Of a stretch of DNA of 58,921 nucleotides, positions 54,916 to 58,921 are shown piece after piece. Numbering within the stretch: the first letter of the stretch is position 1; each line of letters opens with the position of its first letter. Origin of the DNA: Bacteroidales bacterium (GTDB lineage Bacteria; Bacteroidota; Bacteroidia; Bacteroidales; UBA932); NCBI GenBank assembly GCA_017429205.1, contig JAFRPH010000010.1:1-58921 (forward strand), read 5' to 3'. Position numbers and translations under genes: made by a program. The notes beneath the pieces were generated by a model. The model did not search any database. It worked only from the letters and a program-made list of their open reading frames with translations, and was not told the DNA's origin.

Positions 54916-56781
54916 ATGCCCCATAGTTTATTGGAATTGAACGCGATGAGCGAAGAGCAGCTCAGAGCACTCGGAGAGAAGTTGAGCATCAAGAATGCGA
55001 AGAAACTGAGCATGGAGGATCTCGGATACGCCATCCTGGACGAGGAAGCGAAGATTGAATCCAAGAAACCTGTCGAAGAGAAGAAACCCCGCGCCAAGGC
55101 CGGACGTCCCGCCAAGAAGAAGGAAGAAAAGCCCAAGCAGGAGGCCCCGGCCGAGCCTGTTAAGGAAGCGGTCGCCGCTCCCGCGGAGGCCCCCGCCGAA
55201 GCGCCGGCCCCGAAGAAATCCACCCGCGGCCGCAAGCCGAAGGCTGCCCAGGCCGACGCCGCCAAACCCGCGGAAGAAGCGGCTCCGAAGCCCGAGAAAG
55301 CCGAAAAGGCCGAGAAACAGGACAAGCCCCAGGCGGAGGAGAAGCCCGCCGAGGAAGCCCCGAAACAGGAGGGGCCGAAGCCTGCGAAGCAGAAGCGCGC
55401 CCGCGTGAAGAAGACCGCCGAACCCGTGAATGTGGAAGAGGCCCCGGCCGCCGAAGCGGCTGCCCCCGCCCCTGCCGAGGCGCCTTCCGTGGACGGAAAG
55501 CAGTTCATCCACAACCTTTTCACCGAGCTCAACGAAGACACCGCCCAGCAGGAGGAAAAGGCCCAGGAGCGCCAGCAGCGCAAGGCCCATAAAGACCAGC
55601 AGAAGCAGCAGCAACAGCAGCCGCAGAAGCCCCAGCGCATCGAATTCGAGGGCTCCGTGGAGGCCACGGGCGTCCTGGAAGTGATGCCGGACGGCTACGG
55701 CTTCCTCCGTTCCTCGGACTACAATTATCTGAACTCCCCGGACGACATCTACGTCTCCCAGCAGCAGATCAAGCAGAACGCCCTGAAGAACGGCGACACC
55801 GTCACCGGCGAGATCCGTCCCCCGCGCGAGGGCGACAAGTATTTCCCGCTCGTGAAGATCAAGTACATCAACGGCCGCTCGCCGGAGTTCGTCCGCGACC
55901 GCGTCCCGTTCGACTTCCTCACTCCCCTCTTCCCGACGGAGAAGTTCAACCTCCTCGGCCACGGTTTCGAGAAGGATCCTTCCTGCCGCATCGTGGATAT
56001 GTTCACTCCCATCGGCAAGGGCCAGCGCGGCCTGATCGTCGCCCAGCCGAAGACCGGTAAGACGATGCTCCTCAAGTCCATCGCCAACGCCATCGCCGAG
56101 AACCATCCCGAGGTGTACGAGATCGTCCTCCTGATCGACGAGCGTCCGGAAGAAGTCACCGACATGCAGCGCAGCGTCAAGGCCGAGGTCGTCGCCTCCA
56201 CCTTCGACGAGCCCGCGGAGCGCCACGTCAAGGTCGCGAACATGGTCCTGGACAAGGCCCGCCGCCTGGTCGAATGCGGCCACGACGTCGTGATCCTCCT
56301 GGACTCCATCACCCGCCTCGCCCGCGCCTACAACACCGTCCAGCCGGCTTCCGGCAAGGTCCTGACCGGCGGTGTCGACGCGAACGCCCTCCAGAAGCCC
56401 AAGCGCTTCTTCGGCGCGGCCCGCAACATCGAGAACGGCGGTTCCCTCACCATCCTGGCCACGGCCCTCACCGAGACCGGCTCCAAGATGGACGACGTGA
56501 TCTTCGAGGAATTCAAGGGCACCGGCAATATGGAACTGCAACTGGACCGCAACCTGTCCAACAAGCGCATCTTCCCGTCCGTGAACCTCGTGCTTTCCTC
56601 CACGCGCCGCGACGACCTGCTGTATGATCCCTACACGATCAACCGCATCTGGATCCTCCGCAAGCTCCTGGCGGACATGAACCCGGTCGAGGCCATGACC
56701 TGGATGCAGCAGCACATGGACGAATTCAAGACGAACAAGGACCTGATCGACAACATGTCCAAGTTCAGCCGGTATGAATAA
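54916..56781 (+). CDS. rho: Transcription termination factor Rho
   Basis: The 621-residue protein is much longer than E. coli Rho (419). An N-terminal SAP-like Rho domain (about 5-50) is followed by a low-complexity K/P/A/E/Q-rich stretch (about 55-240). Then come the RNA-binding cold-shock-like domain ([20 protein letters not shown], about 242-261), the ATPase with Walker A AQPKTGKT (about 376-383) and [13 protein letters not shown], and the Q/R-loops ([10 protein letters not shown]). It terminates Rho-dependent transcripts. Extended disordered inserts are known in Bacteroidota Rho proteins. Its 3' end overlaps mnmE by 8 bp. Confidence 0.96.
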   Translation: MPHSLLELNAMSEEQLRALGEKLSIKNAKKLSMEDLGYAILDEEAKIESKKPVEEKKPRAKAGRPAKKKEEKPKQEAPAEPVKEAVAAPAEAPAEAPAPKKSTRGRKPKAAQADAAKPAEEAAPKPEKAEKAEKQDKPQAEEKPAEEAPKQEGPKPAKQKRARVKKTAEPVNVEEAPAAEAAAPAPAEAPSVDGKQFIHNLFTELNEDTAQQEEKAQERQQRKAHKDQQKQQQQQPQKPQRIEFEGSVEATGVLEVMPDGYGFLRSSDYNYLNSPDDIYVSQQQIKQNALKNGDTVTGEIRPPREGDKYFPLVKIKYINGRSPEFVRDRVPFDFLTPLFPTEKFNLLGHGFEKDPSCRIVDMFTPIGKGQRGLIVAQPKTGKTMLLKSIANAIAENHPEVYEIVLLIDERPEEVTDMQRSVKAEVVASTFDEPAERHVKVANMVLDKARRLVECGHDVVILLDSITRLARAYNTVQPASGKVLTGGVDANALQKPKRFFGAARNIENGGSLTILATALTETGSKMDDVIFEEFKGTGNMELQLDRNLSNKRIFPSVNLVLSSTRRDDLLYDPYTINRIWILRKLLADMNPVEAMTWMQQHMDEFKTNKDLIDNMSKFSRYE

Positions 56782-58186
56782 TACCCCCACCGATACCATC
56801 GTTGCTCCGGCCACCGTCCCTGGGACCGGAGCAATTTCTATTATCCGGGTCAGCGGTCCGGACTGTTTCCGCTTTGCTGATGCAGTCATTCAATTGAAGC
56901 GCGGAAGCATTTCGGAATGTGATGGTTATACAATCCATTACGGAGAGGTCCCAGGCCTGGATGACGTGTTGGTATCGGTATTTCGCGCCCCGCACAGTTA
57001 CACCGGCGAGGACTCCGTGGAGATCTCTTTCCACGCTTCGAGATATATTGCCGACGAGCTGGTCCGCCGGCTCCTGGCGGCCGGCTGCCGTCTGGCCGGA
57101 CCGGGCGAGTTCACTCGCCGGGCCTTCATGAACGGCAAGATGGACCTGGCCCAGGCCGAGGCGGTCGCGGACCTGATTGCGTCCACGACGGCGGCTTCGC
57201 ACCAGGTTGCCTACAACCAGCTGCGGGGTGGCTTCTCGAACGAGCTCGCCCTTCTCCGGAGTGAACTCGTGGAGATGACTTCCCTGCTGGAGCTCGAACT
57301 GGACTTCAGCGAGGAGGAGGTCGAGTTCGCGGACCGATCTAGGCTTGTCGCGCTGATAGACAAGACACGCGCGCACGTCACTTCTTTGGCCGATACCTTC
57401 AAGTACGGCAATGCGATCCGCAACGGGGTTCCCGTCGCCATCGTCGGTGCGACCAATGTGGGCAAGAGCACTTTGCTGAACGCGCTTGTCGGAGAGGACC
57501 GCGCGCTCGTCTCGGACATCGCCGGCACCACCCGCGACACCGTCGAAGAAGTCATCAACCTGGACGGAATCCCCTTCCGTTTCATCGACACCGCCGGCAT
57601 CCGCGAGACCGCAGAGACGGTCGAAAAGATGGGCATCGAGCGCACCTTCCGGAAGATTTCCGAGGCCGAAATCGTGATCGGAATGCTGGATGTGACGGGG
57701 CAGGATTCTACCATTAAGTCCAATCTGGAGCTGATGTTTTCCAAGGTCGATTTCGGGACGCAGAAGCTGGTTATCTGCCTGAATAAGGTCGATAAGGCTT
57801 CGGAGTTGGTGGTTAACAAAAATGTTAATACAATTAACAATTTTGTTGCATCACTTGACAAAGAGGTGATTGTTGTAAAACTCGCCGCCAAGGCCGGTTT
57901 GGGCCTTTCCGAGCTGCGCGCTACCCTGTCGCGACTCGAATCTCACCTGATCCCCAACGCGGATTCGACATTTGTTACCAATATCCGTCACTACGAATCC
58001 CTCCGCAACACGGCCTCTTCCCTCGCCGACGCCCGCCAGGCATTGACCTCCGGCATCCCGGCCGACCTCGTCGCCGAAGACCTCCGCCGCGCCATCGCCT
58101 CCCTCAACCAAATCCTCGGCACCGACCTCATCGACCCCGAATCCCTCCTGCAGAATATCTTCAGGAATCATTGCATCGGCAAGTAA
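56774..58186 (+). CDS. mnmE: tRNA uridine-5-carboxymethylaminomethyl(34) synthesis GTPase MnmE
   Basis: The 470-residue protein has an N-terminal formyl-THF-binding domain ([20 protein letters not shown]), a helical domain, and an inserted G domain with G1 GATNVGKST (about 226-234), G2 TRDT, G3 DTAGIRET and G4 NKVD. The C terminus CIGK provides the K-loop/Cys region typical of MnmE. With MnmG it modifies the wobble uridine of tRNAs. Residues 348-358 ([11 protein letters not shown]) are exactly encoded by the 33-bp palindromic element, in the G domain after NKVD. The start at 56774 lies 8 bp inside rho. Confidence 0.96.
   Translation: MNNTPTDTIVAPATVPGTGAISIIRVSGPDCFRFADAVIQLKRGSISECDGYTIHYGEVPGLDDVLVSVFRAPHSYTGEDSVEISFHASRYIADELVRRLLAAGCRLAGPGEFTRRAFMNGKMDLAQAEAVADLIASTTAASHQVAYNQLRGGFSNELALLRSELVEMTSLLELELDFSEEEVEFADRSRLVALIDKTRAHVTSLADTFKYGNAIRNGVPVAIVGATNVGKSTLLNALVGEDRALVSDIAGTTRDTVEEVINLDGIPFRFIDTAGIRETAETVEKMGIERTFRKISEAEIVIGMLDVTGQDSTIKSNLELMFSKVDFGTQKLVICLNKVDKASELVVNKNVNTINNFVASLDKEVIVVKLAAKAGLGLSELRATLSRLESHLIPNADSTFVTNIRHYESLRNTASSLADARQALTSGIPADLVAEDLRRAIASLNQILGTDLIDPESLLQNIFRNHCIGK
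57815..57847. repeat. 33-bp palindromic element, copy 3, inside mnmE
   Basis: The left arm is AACAAAAATGTT, the spacer AATACAATT and the right arm AACAATTTTGTT. The first base is the first base of a codon, and the element encodes 11 codons. Its reverse complement is identical to copy 1 in both arms (30 of 33 overall). The flanks on both sides differ, so the match is confined to the element. Confidence 0.8.
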
Positions 58187-58229
58187 ATCAATTAGTTACG
58201 ACTTTCTGACTAAAGTTCAACTTTAACTA

Positions 58230-58255
58230 ATTTCAGTTGAAACTAGCTGAAATTC
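58230..58255. terminator. Possible weak terminator after mnmE
   Basis: AATTTCAG and CTGAAATT form an 8-bp AT-rich stem over a 10-base loop, 44 bases after the mnmE stop. There is no T run after it. Confidence 0.3.
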
Positions 58256-58277
58256 ATAATCCCAAAAGGGGTCATTG

Positions 58278-58588
58278 CTAGTTTGGCTTGAGGTCGGTTA
58301 AGTTTGAGCTAGTTTGAGCTAGAGGGCGCTTTGGCACACAGCGTGGCACACGTGTGCCAGCGTGTGCCAAGAAAAAGGCCGTTTGGCACAAAAACTTACC
58401 GATATGGGGGCGCAGATAGAATGTTCCGTCTTCGATAAACACTGCTATGTCATAGTTCTTGATGACGACGAGCCAGTCCCCCAGATCTCTTTCTTTTTAC
58501 CATCAAGATATTGATTTACAGCTCTTCCTGGGGTGTAATCAACTTTGTGTGCCACTCGTGTGCCATTTACCGCTCTCGTGTGCCAAAA
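58278..58588 (-). pseudogene. Possible frameshifted small gene remnant
   Basis: On the minus strand one frame reads VNGTRVAHKVDYTPGRAVNQ followed by YLDGKKKEIWG, and then a frame +1 away reads DWLVVIKNYDIAVFIEDGTF and YLRPHIGKF. The switch lies at a run of five C at 58478-58482. Inserting one base there joins both parts. The composition looks protein-like, but there is no start codon and no family I recognise. Confidence 0.3.
58332..58585. repeat. Cluster of eight TGGCACA/TGTGCCA heptamers
   Basis: TGGCACA is at 58332, 58344 and 58384, and its complement TGTGCCA is at 58353, 58363, 58548, 58559 and 58579. The copies at 58344 and 58353 form the palindrome TGGCACACGTGTGCCA. A few spacings are 10-12 bases, near one helical turn. 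Confidence 0.75.
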
Positions 58589-58775
58589 TCAGCTTATTTG
58601 GCAGATTTGGATTTCGCAAATGTTAAGATGTTTCCGGAGGATTTTAGAATACATTTTTGTTTGGGTAAATATGTTTAATCAAAACCAAAAATTGTTGATT
58701 TTGAAAACTTTATAAATAATTGTAAAACAATGGTTTAAGAAAATATTAAAGTTCCATTCAAAATTCCTTTTCAAA

Positions 58776-58807
58776 TTTGTGTAATTGACCCAAAGTGCGT
58801 ATATTTG
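58776..58807 (+). promoter_or_regulatory. Promoter of the last, truncated gene
   Basis: TTTG at 58776-58779 and TATATTTG at 58800-58807 are separated by 20 bases, a good Bacteroidota promoter. The leader to ATG 58875 would be about 60 bases. Confidence 0.7.
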
Positions 58808-58874
58808 CGGTGGGATTGGATGCGTGCAGGAAAGGTCTATGCACGGTCTTCGGGGTTTAATTCATATCACAGTA

Positions 58875-58921
58875 ATGACTATGGCTAATGGAACCACAGT
58901 GAATGCCGAACAGCTGGTGAA
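58875..58921 (+). CDS. 5' end of an unidentified gene (truncated by window edge)
   Basis: ATG 58875 opens a frame MTMANGTTVNAEQLV to the end of the window. The strong promoter upstream supports a real start; a second Met two codons later is also possible. Fifteen residues are too few to name a family. Confidence 0.4.
   Translation, partial: MTMANGTTVNAEQLV

Larger units (their letters stand above)
58187..58874. other. AT-rich intergenic region with short repeats
   Basis: 688 bases separate mnmE from the next start. They contain an 8-bp hairpin (AATTTCAG 58230-58237 and CTGAAATT 58248-58255), the tandem decamer AGTTTGAGCT at 58301-58310 and 58311-58320, eight copies of TGGCACA or its complement (58332-58585), a possible frameshifted ORF on the minus strand, and a promoter before the last gene. 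From about 58640 the sequence is very AT-rich. Confidence 0.6.

Overview
The window looks like the chromosome of a GC-rich member of the Bacteroidales (phylum Bacteroidota), perhaps a Rikenellaceae/Alistipes-like gut or rumen lineage; the genus is an inference. The evidence is repeated use of the Bacteroidota -7 promoter element TAnnTTTG, few Shine-Dalgarno sites, a Rho factor with a long K/P/A/E-rich N-terminal extension, a PPi-type phosphofructokinase, TatA and TatC without a TatB, and the family set (BamA-like lipoprotein, LptD-like protein, DUF3467, GIN-domain protein, Bacteroidota-type IspG). Nearly all of it is housekeeping chromosome, with genes packed in short operons whose start and stop codons often overlap as ATGA. 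I saw no phage, insertion sequence, CRISPR array, rRNA or tRNA.

Layout. 1-537: repeat-rich intergenic DNA ending in a terminator. 538-3299 (-): DUF3467, KdsC-like phosphatase, Maf pyrophosphatase, histidine acid phosphatase. 3421-11516 (+): valS, thioesterase, tatA, tatC, ABC-F ATPase, GIN-domain protein, membrane dipeptidase. 11595-14014 (-): XRE regulator, divergent DHODH-like protein, cinA. 14499-16901 (+): queA and an acyltransferase. 16937-20247 (-): rlmD, Na+/Ca2+ antiporter, MscS channel. 20447-22886 (+): acetyltransferase-like protein and rarA. 22874-24982 (-): BamA-like lipoprotein. 25045-25764 (+): TrmH/SpoU methyltransferase. 25761-31794 (-): a four-gene pseudouridine salvage operon (psuK, psuG, Nudix, BASS transporter), then PPi-PFK and a GH13 amylase. 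31930-42178 (+): ligA, yihY, RSH (p)ppGpp enzyme, lipoprotein, outer-membrane-like protein, ispG, esterase. 42179-46037 (-): rsfS, ftsH, cdsA, psd. 46089-46829 (+): birA. 46830-51853 (-): amidase, dnaA, pepD, rpe. 51917-58186 (+): lptD-like, rho, mnmE. 58187-58921: AT-rich intergenic DNA with TGGCACA repeats, a possible frameshifted gene remnant, and the first codons of another gene.

The least expected content is repetitive DNA that has entered genes. A 33-bp near-palindrome (two 12-bp arms and a 9-bp spacer) occurs three times: between valS and its neighbour, after the dipeptidase gene, and exactly in frame inside mnmE as 11 codons. A separate REP-like family appears in the valS leader, at the 3' end of ligA, and as a head-to-head pair inside ispG. 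Other points are a pseudouridine operon with a BASS-family transporter candidate, a DHODH-like protein that seems to lack the catalytic signature, and promoters that would give almost leaderless mRNAs for a divergent gene pair.
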